From the NCBI GenBank assembly GCA_002134785.1, contig MBQZ01000015.1:1-64000 (forward strand): a stretch of DNA of 64,000 nucleotides. Direction: 5' to 3'. Below, in pieces: positions 1-6,832 of this stretch. Position 1 is the first letter of the stretch, and every line of letters begins with the position of its first letter. Made by a program: the position numbers and the translations under genes. The stretch is from Crenothrix sp. D3. GTDB taxonomy: Bacteria > Pseudomonadota > Gammaproteobacteria > Methylococcales > Methylomonadaceae. Under the pieces are notes generated by a model that saw only the letters and a list, made by a program, of their open reading frames with translations, was not told the origin of the DNA and made no database searches.

Positions 1-2
1 GG

Positions 3-188
3 GGCTTGAATGAGAACACCAATGGCTTGATTCGTCAGTATTTCCCCAAAGGCAGCAGTTTTGAGGACATTACCGATGAACAGGTTGAAGCAGTCATGCA
101 CCGCCTCAACCACCGCCCTCGAAAAGGATTAAATTACCAAACACCTTATGCGGTGTTTTTTGCACAAGTTGAACGCAAAGCTGCATGA
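3..188 (+). CDS. IS30-family transposase, C-terminal fragment (cut by window edge)
   Basis: The reading frame is open from the first bases and ends with TGA at 186-188. The roughly 61 residues visible begin with a GLNENTNGLIRQYFPKG-type motif and continue to NHRPRKGLNYQTP, which is the conserved C-terminal end of the DDE integrase-like domain of IS30-family transposases (the E of the catalytic triad lies near the N-E-N-T-N-G block). The rest lies outside the window, so intactness cannot be judged. An IS30-like terminal sequence follows at about 195-221. Confidence 0.88.
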   Translation, partial: GLNENTNGLIRQYFPKGSSFEDITDEQVEAVMHRLNHRPRKGLNYQTPYAVFFAQVERKAA

Positions 189-194
189 ACTCTG

Positions 195-221
195 GAATTG
201 CATTTATGACTTGAATCCAAG
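195..221. repeat. Probable right terminal inverted repeat of the IS30-type element
   Basis: A stretch containing TTGCATTTATGACTTGAATCC starts seven bases after the transposase stop. Its TGCATTT...TTGAATCC pattern resembles IS30-family ends as I remember them. The partner end lies outside the window, so the assignment is inferred from position and pattern only. Confidence 0.5.
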
Positions 222-672
222 AAACCAATGCAACAATTAACTACACCGTCAAAATTTTACGATAGTTTGGGTTTAGAGAGCCTACTTTTTTGTCGGTTAA
301 GCTGGCGCAAACAAAACACCATAAACGTCAACCACGTTCCTTAACAAAAACCTGCGTAGGAAAATTTTTGCGCCCAATTTGATAGTGCTGATTTGTTTGC
401 TTTGTTGCAAAATTTCCCGCGAGACGTTCAATGGCAAGGAATCGGCATCAATCACACCGCGTAATACAAAGTGTGGTATGACTTGCCGTTTGAAGATTAT
501 TGATTTATAAACCAGACAAAAGCGGTGTGGCTGGGTGAATTATCTTCATACGCGCTGAATTGTTTGAATGTAGCGTTGCTTTTGTGAATTGCCCCAGATT
601 CCGCTACACTCCATTTGGGCTTGTATTTACTTGCTGTGTGATAGTGTAACAAGATGTGCTGGCAATAGTTTC
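222..672. other. Gene-free stretch with possible decayed coding remnant
   Basis: No intact gene is visible. A short reading frame at about 363-455 (ending in ...VQWQGIGINHTA then stop) looks protein-like but was not recognised and has no start. It may be the tail of a decayed gene disrupted by the IS30-type element. No RNA gene or clear promoter was seen. Confidence 0.3.
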
Positions 673-704
673 GTAGGATGGGTAGAGCGATAGCGAAACC
701 CATC
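673..704. repeat. REP-like palindrome upstream of the RAYT gene
   Basis: The sequence GTAGGATGGGTAGAGC, then a short loop GATAGCG, then AAACCCATC forms an imperfect hairpin (GATGGGT pairs with ACCCATC). The same unit appears twice downstream of the transposase at 1277-1353, as expected of REP sequences mobilised by RAYT transposases. Confidence 0.75.
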
Positions 705-731
705 AAACACAATATTAAATATCATCTAAAA

Positions 732-1256
732 ATGACTAACTACCGACGCTATCGTATCAATGGCGGCACCTATTTTTTTACAGTCAACCTAGCAGAGCGT
801 CAACGTAGCTTATTGACAGAGCGCGTTGATAGCTTGCGAGAGGCTTTTCGAGAAGTCAAAAATGCTCATCCGTTTGTGATTGATGCAGTGGTTATTTTGC
901 CAGAACATCTGCATACAATATGGACTCTACCGCAGGGTGATGATGACTTTAGTTTGCGTTGGCGACAGATAAAATCAGCTTTTTCCAGAGCCATAGAAAA
1001 AGACGAGCGAATCTCAAACAGTCGCTTGCGTAAACAAGAACGCGGCGTGTGGCAACGGCGATTTTGGGAACACGCCATTCGTGATGAACAAGATTTTAAT
1101 CGCCGCGTTGATTACATCCATATCAATCCTGTCAAACACGGTTATGTAAAGCGGGCGGCAGATTGGCAGTTTTCATCGTTTCATCGTTATGTAAAATTAG
1201 GCATTTTGTCAGCCGATTGGGCGGGAACGGGAAATGATAGCCTCGATTTGAAATAA
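732..1256 (+). CDS. REP-associated tyrosine transposase (RAYT, Y1_Tnp / IS200-like)
   Basis: This 174-residue protein has the single-stranded-DNA HUH nuclease fold of IS200/RAYT transposases. The HLH metal-binding pair is at about residues 59 and 61 in ILPEHLHTIW, and the catalytic Tyr is at about residue 128 in DYIHINPVKHG. The start at 732 (MTNYRRYRINGG) fits the family. A longer open frame begins at 678 inside the REP palindrome and is less likely. Family members recognise and process REP hairpins. Here the gene is flanked by such hairpins on both sides, including an inverted pair downstream, so the unit looks complete and possibly active. No accessory gene accompanies it. Confidence 0.92.
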   Translation: MTNYRRYRINGGTYFFTVNLAERQRSLLTERVDSLREAFREVKNAHPFVIDAVVILPEHLHTIWTLPQGDDDFSLRWRQIKSAFSRAIEKDERISNSRLRKQERGVWQRRFWEHAIRDEQDFNRRVDYIHINPVKHGYVKRAADWQFSSFHRYVKLGILSADWAGTGNDSLDLK

Positions 1257-1276
1257 TTAATTTAAAATGTGAAATG

Positions 1277-1353
1277 TAGGATGGGTAGAACGCAGTGAAA
1301 CCCATCATTTACGCGGAATTGTGATGGGTTTCGCAAGCTCTACCCATCCTACG
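1277..1353. repeat. REP pair in inverted orientation downstream of the RAYT gene
   Basis: A direct copy of the upstream REP (GTAGGATGGGTAGAACG ... ACCCATC, 1278-1307) is followed by an inverted copy (GATGGGTTTCGC ... CTACCCATCCTAC, 1324-1352), giving a BIME-like head-to-tail pair. A further partial unit ATGACCCATCTTACG follows. The two REPs could pair with each other or fold separately. Confidence 0.72.
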
Positions 1354-1388
1354 ATGACCCATCTTACGAGTTAATGGCGAATTGCCAT

Positions 1389-2759
1389 TTACCAACGACC
1401 AATATAAGCAGCATCAAGCCCGAATGAAAAGGACTCACCATTACCAAAGGAATAGCCAACGGAAGGGCTTATTTGAAATTGCTTGCTCAATACATACGAC
1501 AGGCTTGTTGAAGCTAAAAAGCTACGTTGAAACTGATTGTCTGCGCCTTTTTTATTATGCCCATCATTGACTGTAAAACCAACTGAACCCAAATAACGGT
1601 CAGCAAACGGTTTATTGGCACTAACAAAACCTGATACTTGATATTCTGCTAATGAGGCATCAGCTCGTTTATTTTGACTAAATGCTTTATTAACAGAGCC
1701 GCCTATTATAAATTGAGCAAAACTGGTATTGGCATAACCCATTGTATTAACACCACCGCCAAATACCGTATATTTATCAACAGCATCATTTAAAACACTA
1801 CGATTTTCTGTGAATGAAGTGCTTAAGCCCGCTATAATTCCATTTTGATTAGTCTCATCTAATGAAAACCGATTATTAATATATAAAGAATATTCTCTGT
1901 TTTCTCCATTAGTAATAAGTATATTATCGGTAACATCCGTTTTTTGTCTATTATCGTCATAACTTACAGATGCACCTATTTCAGCATTATCAGTAACACC
2001 ATAACTAATATTTAGATTGTTGACATAATCGCGTGAATGGCTACGAATGCCATTATTATTGTTTTTTCCCAGCGACGCATTAAAACCATAATCAGCAATA
2101 AACTGACCTTCTTTAGTAATGGTTGTTAAGGTAATGAGATTTGATTGTTCTGCTGTTATATGGCTGCGGATTCTTTCGCTTTCAATGAGTGATAAATAAA
2201 GCGAAGAGTCTTGTGGTTTATTGGCGGATGGATTAATCGCCATTACATACCAATCGGGATATTTTGTGTTAGTTCCTTCGGTAATTAATTGACTGTAAGG
2301 GGTACGAATATTACCTCTTATCGAATCAGCTAAAAACGCTTCACCATTTTCAATACCTTTTAAAACGACAAAATGAGGAAACTCGCTGTTGATTCCAATG
2401 AGTAACATAACAGGCTGTTTAATTTTAACTAACTCAGTCGTTGCTACTTTTCGCCATTCTGCATAGAAACCTAATTTTTTACTGGCTTCTGCCAGTTCTA
2501 TTAAGGTGTAACCTTCTTCTTTTTTTGCTTTATTAGCTGTAATGATGTTGATAATATCCATTTCAAAAACATGACTGTTTTCAATAGTCCCAGTAATTAA
2601 AGTTGACAGGGCGGCTGCGCCACAACTGTAATCGTGGCTTTGTTTTATAACACCTTTGAATAAGGTATCGCTATTAATGTCTTGAGCAAATGCACAATGA
2701 ATAAACATAAAGATAAAAATTAATTTAATTAAATCAATTTTTAACATTTTAAATTTCAT
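1389..2759 (-). CDS. Sec-exported C39-like double-glycine peptidase fused to a predicted outer-membrane beta-barrel
   Basis: The protein is about 456-458 residues. It has a hydrophobic signal peptide ending near AFA (residues 1-28). Residues 35-175 form a papain-like C39-type peptidase domain with the expected catalytic set: Gln42 (oxyanion), Cys48 in DYSCGAAAL, His131 in PHFVVLKG, Asp147 in FLADS. From about residue 215 to the end there are alternating polar/aromatic strands rich in Gly, Asn and Ser, and the chain ends with Trp, as outer-membrane barrels do. C39 peptidases normally sit on the cytosolic face of bacteriocin ABC exporters, so a Sec-exported C39 tied to a barrel places cleavage in the periplasm. 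Two ATGs compete. The second (2759) has better spacing from AAGGG; the first is at 2765. Substrates are probably the two precursor genes just upstream. Specificity and a transport role are inference. Confidence 0.8.
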   Translation of the reverse strand: MKFKMLKIDLIKLIFIFMFIHCAFAQDINSDTLFKGVIKQSHDYSCGAAALSTLITGTIENSHVFEMDIINIITANKAKKEEGYTLIELAEASKKLGFYAEWRKVATTELVKIKQPVMLLIGINSEFPHFVVLKGIENGEAFLADSIRGNIRTPYSQLITEGTNTKYPDWYVMAINPSANKPQDSSLYLSLIESERIRSHITAEQSNLITLTTITKEGQFIADYGFNASLGKNNNNGIRSHSRDYVNNLNISYGVTDNAEIGASVSYDDNRQKTDVTDNILITNGENREYSLYINNRFSLDETNQNGIIAGLSTSFTENRSVLNDAVDKYTVFGGGVNTMGYANTSFAQFIIGGSVNKAFSQNKRADASLAEYQVSGFVSANKPFADRYLGSVGFTVNDGHNKKGADNQFQRSFLASTSLSYVLSKQFQISPSVGYSFGNGESFSFGLDAAYIGRW

Positions 2760-2773
2760 TTTCATCCCTTTTT

Positions 2774-2801
2774 AAAAAACCCACGATATTAGTCGTGGGT
2801 T
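2774..2801 (-). terminator. Intrinsic terminator/attenuator between precursor gene and C39-barrel gene
   Basis: On the minus strand a perfect 9-bp stem (AACCCACGA / TCGTGGGTT, 6-nt loop) is followed by TTTTTT. It lies after the 105-residue precursor gene and just before the C39-barrel start. Partial read-through would give abundant precursor and little protease. That consequence is inference. Confidence 0.75.
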
Positions 2802-2810
2802 ATACATATT

Positions 2811-3128
2811 TTATGCTTTATGCTCTACGCATTTACCTTTTGGGCATGTCATCAACTTCACAGGATTTTGTACATTTCTCTTAATCAGCCACCCCAAAGG
2901 TCCTAACCCCATACCACGTAGTCCTTCACCAGACACTTGATTTAATTCTGTTGGTGAAACATGGCTGGAATTAATGTCCTGAAATGCTGTAATAGCAGAG
3001 GCATTAGCTGTTTTTTGAGTAGCAAAATCCGCAAAGGATTTTGTGCTATAAGTTGATGGTTCATCTGCAAAAGCAGAAGATGCGCATAATAACGTGGCAA
3101 CAGAAAAAGCCGTCATAATTTTTTTCAT
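2811..3128 (-). CDS. Sec-exported double-glycine-type peptide precursor 1
   Basis: This 105-residue protein is not assignable to a named family. It has a clean signal peptide (residues 1-21, cleavage after AFA), a Ser/Thr/Ala-rich leader starting DEPST, and then SPTELNQVSGEG at about residues 58-69. That block matches the EL..VSG(G) leader motif recognised by C39 peptidases. The presumed core after GEG is about 36 residues, Gly-rich then strongly basic, with Cys95 and Cys100 in CPKGKC. The ribosome-binding site GAGGTGA is strong. It is paralogous to the next gene upstream and precedes the C39-barrel gene. Role as bacteriocin, signal or surface peptide is undetermined. Confidence 0.72.
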   Translation of the reverse strand: MKKIMTAFSVATLLCASSAFADEPSTYSTKSFADFATQKTANASAITAFQDINSSHVSPTELNQVSGEGLRGMGLGPLGWLIKRNVQNPVKLMTCPKGKCVEHKA

Positions 3129-3149
3129 GGTTCACCTCATCAAATTAAA

Positions 3150-3179
3150 AAAATAGGCGCATATTTTTCAATATGCGCC
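3150..3179 (-). terminator. Intrinsic terminator after precursor gene 2
   Basis: On the minus strand a perfect 9-bp stem GGCGCATAT / ATATGCGCC with a 6-nt loop is followed by TATTTTTTT. It separates the two precursor genes, so precursor 2 is probably made in excess of precursor 1 unless precursor 1 has its own promoter. Confidence 0.8.
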
Positions 3180-3191
3180 GACTAAAAACTA

Positions 3192-3509
3192 TTAACAAGG
3201 AAACTTACATGAACCTTTTCTCATGCCAGTTGCTTTTCGCCATATCTCTTTAATTGTTGGCCAAATACCCCCATCCCCAGAAACCGCATTTAATTCAACG
3301 GGTGACACTGCGTTGGTAGGAATACCCGCAAACGCATTTAATTGACTTTTTGACGGTATGCTTGTCAATGTGGATGAGCTAACGTGCGATACCGCCCCTG
3401 TTGTAATGCCCACAGAATTGATTGTTGAAGGTGTATCGGCAAATGCAGTTGAAGCCACTACCAATGAGCCAATAATCAATGCGGACTTAATAAATTTCGC
3501 GTTTTTCAT
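3192..3509 (-). CDS. Sec-exported double-glycine-type peptide precursor 2
   Basis: Starting at the ATG at 3509 (AGGT ribosome-binding site 5 nt upstream) the protein is 105 residues, exactly as long as precursor 1. It has a signal peptide to about residue 24 (cleavage after AFA), a leader starting DTPST, and SPVELNAVSGDG at about residues 69-80, aligned with the same block in precursor 1. The presumed core of about 25 residues (GIWPTIKEIW..., two Cys in SCKFPC) is cationic and could form an amphipathic helix. A longer in-frame start at 3566 would hide the signal peptide and is rejected. The two proteins share signal, leader and cleavage block but have divergent cores, the pattern of a precursor family. 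Confidence 0.72.
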   Translation of the reverse strand: MKNAKFIKSALIIGSLVVASTAFADTPSTINSVGITTGAVSHVSSSTLTSIPSKSQLNAFAGIPTNAVSPVELNAVSGDGGIWPTIKEIWRKATGMRKGSCKFPC

Positions 3510-3559
3510 AAAAACCTCGATAATAATCGTTAAAATAATAAAAAATGTACGCTGACTTC

Positions 3560-3579
3560 TTGCCAAGTACCCATGGCAA
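3560..3579. promoter_or_regulatory. Inverted repeat in the divergent promoter region (operator candidate)
   Basis: TTGCCA, 8 nt, TGGCAA forms a perfect 6+6 inverted repeat between the precursor 2 start and the divergent XRE gene. Its position suits a binding site controlling the peptide operon. Which protein binds is inference. Confidence 0.45.
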
Positions 3580-3610
3580 AATAGTAAGCCGATTTTTTAT
3601 TTTTCACCAT

Positions 3611-3623
3611 CAAGTGGCACTTG
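3611..3623. promoter_or_regulatory. 13-bp palindrome upstream of the XRE regulator (operator candidate)
   Basis: CAAGTG-G-CACTTG is a perfect palindrome around one central base, about 12 bases before the TAGGGG ribosome-binding site of the XRE gene. XRE repressors commonly bind short dyads like this over their own promoter. Confidence 0.5.
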
Positions 3624-3650
3624 TTCTTTTATCGGTAGGGGTTTGTGTTT

Positions 3651-4043
3651 ATGGCAGTACACGAAAAAATTCGGCTTTTCAGAAAAGCTAAAGGTTTGAC
3701 CTTGGAAGAAGTAGCCCATCAACTAGATATGTCTACTAATGGTTATGGCGATATTGAACGCGGTGTAACTGATATTAACTTATCCAGATTGGAGCAAATA
3801 GCTGGACTATTTGGTATGGAATTATCAGAGTTAATGGATTTAAATGAGAAAAATGTTTTTAATTTTTTAGGCACGGAAAATACTGGTATAGGCACACAAA
3901 ATCATTGCACCATTAACCAAGACTTATCTGAGCTGTTACAATTAAAATTCCAACTTGAAAAGCAACAACTTATTATTGACCAACAAACACAAGAAGTTAT
4001 TTATTTAAAAGAAATTATTGCTTTGATGAAAAAAGAAAGCTAA
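3651..4043 (+). CDS. XRE-family helix-turn-helix regulator with C-terminal coiled coil
   Basis: An N-terminal HTH_3 domain (about residues 6-60: KIRLFRKAKGLTLEEVAHQL ... NGYGDIERG) is followed by a linker containing a GIGTQNH-like segment and a C-terminal Leu/Gln-rich predicted coiled coil (about 90-128) likely for dimerisation. ATG at 3651 lies 9 nt after TAGGGG; an in-frame GTG at 3645 is an alternative. The gene is divergent from the peptide precursors and lies 9 nt before the BrnT gene, so it may regulate both units. Its target is not shown by sequence. Confidence 0.82.
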   Translation: MAVHEKIRLFRKAKGLTLEEVAHQLDMSTNGYGDIERGVTDINLSRLEQIAGLFGMELSELMDLNEKNVFNFLGTENTGIGTQNHCTINQDLSELLQLKFQLEKQQLIIDQQTQEVIYLKEIIALMKKES

Positions 4044-4052
4044 AAAATATCT

Positions 4053-4337
4053 ATGAAATTTGAATGGGACGAAAATAAAAATCAAATAAATATCCGTAAG
4101 CATGGTATTGATTTTCATGATGCTGCTTATGTATTTTCTGACCCTTTCGCATTAAGCATACCCGATGATGAACATTCAGACAGGGAAGAGCGGTGGCTTT
4201 TGTTGGGAAATAACTTAAATGAGCAGTTATTATTGGTTGTTCATGTATTTCGTTGTGATGAGGTGATTAGAATTATTTCTGCTAGAAAGGCAACCGCTAA
4301 CGAGAAAACCACTTATATAAAGAGGCTAACAAAATGA
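4053..4337 (+). CDS. brnT: BrnT-family ribonuclease toxin
   Basis: The 94-residue protein matches BrnT: N-terminal KFEWDENKNQINIRKHGI, central VFSDPFA and EERW, and C-terminal VIRIISARKATANEK. BrnT toxins are small RNase-fold proteins that block translation and are neutralised by BrnA. The stop codon overlaps the ATG of the next gene by 4 nt, as in toxin-antitoxin pairs. The preceding XRE gene is 9 nt away. All recognisable family blocks are present and there is no sign of truncation. Confidence 0.88.
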   Translation: MKFEWDENKNQINIRKHGIDFHDAAYVFSDPFALSIPDDEHSDREERWLLLGNNLNEQLLLVVHVFRCDEVIRIISARKATANEKTTYIKRLTK

Positions 4338-4537
4338 AAGACGAATATGATTTTTCTAATGCTGAACAAGGTAAATTTTATGTGCCTGTTGAACAGATTG
4401 AATTACCGATTTATTTAGATAAAGACCTCGTGCTATGTCTTGAGAAAAAATGCCAAGCATCACATGAAAGTTTACAGATTTTGGTGAATAAATTATTGCG
4501 TAGCGCGATTGAAAATGATTCTATCGCTACACCATAA
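4334..4537 (+). CDS. BrnA-like / ribbon-helix-helix antitoxin
   Basis: This 67-residue protein overlaps the BrnT gene by 4 nt. It begins DEYDFSNAEQGKFYVPVEQ, a disordered toxin-binding-type N-terminus seen in BrnT partners. It then has a predicted short strand LPIYLDKDL and two helices, consistent with a CopG/ribbon-helix-helix DNA-binding fold. Such antitoxins repress their own operon. It is shorter than typical BrnA, so the antitoxin assignment rests mainly on position and the N-terminal pattern. Confidence 0.75.
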   Translation: MKDEYDFSNAEQGKFYVPVEQIELPIYLDKDLVLCLEKKCQASHESLQILVNKLLRSAIENDSIATP

Positions 4538-4566
4538 TTTTAGTTAAAAATTGTGATGAAAGCGGG

Positions 4567-4720
4567 GTAGCCGCCTCACTGCCATTAAGTTAAGCCGTTC
4601 GTGGTGAGCTTGTCGAACCATGAACGGCTTAACTTCGGGGCTTCGGATGTTTCCATTCACCCTTCGACAGGCTCAGGGCGAACGGAAAAATCCTTAACTT
4701 AATGGCAGTGAGTAGCCGCC
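4567..4720. mobile_element. MITE-like element (family A, copy 1) with 9-bp target duplication
   Basis: The termini TCACTGCCATTAAGTTAAG (4576-4594) and its exact inverse (4693-4711) enclose 98 bp. The element is bracketed by the direct repeat GTAGCCGCC (4567-4575 and 4712-4720), a target duplication. There is no coding capacity. The interior consists of two copies of the common CGTTCG...TGTCGAA palindrome family, so a repeat is nested in a repeat. Other copies are at 49629-49721 and 53105-53229. The parent transposase is not in the window. Confidence 0.85.
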
Positions 4721-4827
4721 TAGGTTGGATCGCCGTCTTTTTTAATTATTATTGGCAGCTTTCACCTGTAGTGGGTAATAAGTTAATAACAAGAAATCAG
4801 AAGGTATATACGGCTCAAGCCAAGTCG

Positions 4828-4925
4828 TCGTTATTCCAGCATAAATGCTGGAATCCAGTGCCAAGGATGGCATGACATTAAACACATCCCTGTGACTGGA
4901 TTCTGGCATCCCTGCCAGAATAACG
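4828..4925. repeat. Large inverted-repeat element (CGTTATTCCAGCAT type)
   Basis: The arm CGTTATTCCAGCATAAATGC at 4828 and the inverse arm ending GCCAGAATAACG at 4925 flank an interior; each arm can also fold on itself (CCAGCAT...ATGCTGG). This is a dispersed-repeat pattern common in proteobacteria. The short open frame across it (4742-4936) is not a convincing gene. Confidence 0.65.
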
Positions 4926-5081
4926 TTTTTATACATACGAACTTATTACGATGAACTTATAGGCGCGTAACACCAGTGAATAACTAGGCTTGATACATAA
5001 TTGATTTTTGCCAGTATTACCCAGCAACGCGCTTGCGTAGTTATACACAACCTGACTGCTAACTTTTATCACAAAACACAT

Positions 5082-5107
5082 AAAAAAGCCCCGATGAAAT
5101 CGGGGCT
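5082..5107 (-). terminator. Intrinsic terminator of pckA
   Basis: On the minus strand a 9-bp stem AGCCCCGAT / ATCGGGGCT with a 3-nt loop is followed by TTTTTT, starting 10 bp after the pckA stop codon. Confidence 0.9.
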
Positions 5108-5116
5108 ATGTTGATA

Positions 5117-6733
5117 TTATGATTTTGGTCGTCCTGATTCGAGAATCGCTGACTCCATATCAGGAAATTTCATTGCCATATTGGCATGAAAAAGCTGGTT
5201 TAGCTCTTGGCAAGCCGCATGGTATGACGTTTTATCGTCCCACATATTCAATGGATTGAGGTTGCGTTCATCCACGCCTGCAACGTGTTTAGGGACTAAC
5301 AAGTTATGTTCAGTCAGTAACACTAAATCCTCATCGTGAATTTTGTTGTGTTGTATGGCGTGGACAATATTTCTGGAGGTTGCAATAGAGAATCGTCTGC
5401 CAGCTGGAGAACCCATCGGGCCACCTGTCCACCCCGTATTAACCAAATACACAGGGACATTGTGTTCACGCAATTTAGTCTGGAATAAATCGAGATAGTA
5501 TTTGCTTAACAGCGGAAAAAAGACTTCGCCAAAATACGCACTGAATGTGGGTTCAAAATCATGCAAACTATTGGCTTCGGTACTGCCGATTTTGGTGGTG
5601 TAGCCTGCGGCAAAATAATACGCCGCTTGTTCAGCAGATAGTTTGGCAACAGGCGGCAATACACCATACATATCACAAGTCAGGAAAATAATTGCGTCTG
5701 GGTGTCCTGCGTGTTCAGCGGGATAGACATCGTCAATAAAATCCATTGGATAGAGACCACGAATATTTTCGGGGCCAATTTCAAAATCGGGCAGGCGGTT
5801 ATTATCCAGCACCACATTTTCCATGATAGTGCCAAAGTGCAACGCGTCCCAGATTAGCTGTTCACGTTCTCGAGTAATATCGTGTAGTTTCGCATAGCAA
5901 CCACCCGCAATATTAAAGATGCCATTAGGTCCCCAACCATGCCCATCATCACCAATCAATAGACAGTCTGGATCAGCAGAGAGCGCGGTTTTTCCTGTGC
6001 CTGATAGCCCTAAAAATAGCGTGACATGACCTTCTTTTTTAGTGATATTCGCGCCGCAGTGCATGGTAAGCACATCATCAAAAGGCAGTAGCGTGTTCAT
6101 TGCCGTAAAAAAGGCTTTCCATTCACAGCCGCCATAAGTACGGTTGGCGATTAAAATAACTTGTTCGTCCAAGTCAATAGCAATCACGCCATCACTGTGA
6201 GTGGAATCGCGTTCTGGAACGGTAATAAATGACGGAACGCTTAATAATGTCCACGGTTTTTTATTGCCATCGTGCGCTTCACCTTTGATAAAAAAGTTGC
6301 GTCCAAACAGGTGATGCCACGCGTATTTTGTGACTAGGCGTATCGGTTGACGGTATTGACTGTCTTTGCCTATATAAAGATCATCGGAGAAAAACAATGG
6401 TTCATCCAGTGTGTCTGCATGATTCATGACTTTATCCATGAGCGCGAGAAACACATCGCGCGGCATTTCTTTGTTGACTGAATTCCAGTTAATTTGTGAT
6501 GAATATTTGCCTGCAACGATGTATCGGTCAGCGGGTGAGCGTCCTGTGCGGTTGGTATCAACACATAACGCGCCATTCGATGCTAAACGCGCGTTGATAG
6601 GGGCTTTACTTTCGTATTTTATCGAATGCTCAATAAGTTCGATGTCACACGTTGGTTGTCTAAAGCGTCCATGATTAAGAATTATCGCTGACAAGTTGTC
6701 AGATTGATTTTTGCTTCCCTGTTGTTCTGGCAT
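5117..6733 (-). CDS. pckA: Phosphoenolpyruvate carboxykinase (ATP)
   Basis: A 538-residue cytosolic enzyme of gluconeogenesis: oxaloacetate + ATP gives PEP + ADP + CO2. The P-loop kinase motif GLSGTGKTALS, the metal-binding block LLIGDDGHGW, and the downstream YAKLHDITRE and TGWTGG blocks identify the ATP-dependent family and its usual length. The start at 6733 (MPEQQGSKNQ) has a strong GGGAGG site 5 nt upstream. A longer frame to 6802 is not needed. It is transcribed alone, with its own terminator. With the downstream glucokinase operon it suggests that this region handles both ends of hexose metabolism, though the genes are not co-transcribed. Confidence 0.97.
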   Translation of the reverse strand: MPEQQGSKNQSDNLSAIILNHGRFRQPTCDIELIEHSIKYESKAPINARLASNGALCVDTNRTGRSPADRYIVAGKYSSQINWNSVNKEMPRDVFLALMDKVMNHADTLDEPLFFSDDLYIGKDSQYRQPIRLVTKYAWHHLFGRNFFIKGEAHDGNKKPWTLLSVPSFITVPERDSTHSDGVIAIDLDEQVILIANRTYGGCEWKAFFTAMNTLLPFDDVLTMHCGANITKKEGHVTLFLGLSGTGKTALSADPDCLLIGDDGHGWGPNGIFNIAGGCYAKLHDITREREQLIWDALHFGTIMENVVLDNNRLPDFEIGPENIRGLYPMDFIDDVYPAEHAGHPDAIIFLTCDMYGVLPPVAKLSAEQAAYYFAAGYTTKIGSTEANSLHDFEPTFSAYFGEVFFPLLSKYYLDLFQTKLREHNVPVYLVNTGWTGGPMGSPAGRRFSIATSRNIVHAIQHNKIHDEDLVLLTEHNLLVPKHVAGVDERNLNPLNMWDDKTSYHAACQELNQLFHANMAMKFPDMESAILESGRPKS

Positions 6734-6832
6734 TTTTGCCTCCCGCGCTATTCGCGTTGTTGTTGAAGAATATAAGGTTTCAGAAAGCAAACACCATACC
6801 AATCACATCAATGCCACTCATGTTATGTGACA

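Noticed and set aside
497-712. 71-codon minus-strand frame
   Set aside because: Runs across the REP palindrome and non-coding DNA, no ribosome-binding site, no protein-like pattern.
678-731. Upstream start for the RAYT gene
   Set aside because: These 18 codons are the REP palindrome itself; conserved protein sequence begins at 732.
4742-4936. 64-codon frame on the minus strand
   Set aside because: Made almost wholly of the inverted repeat at 4828-4925; no start signal.
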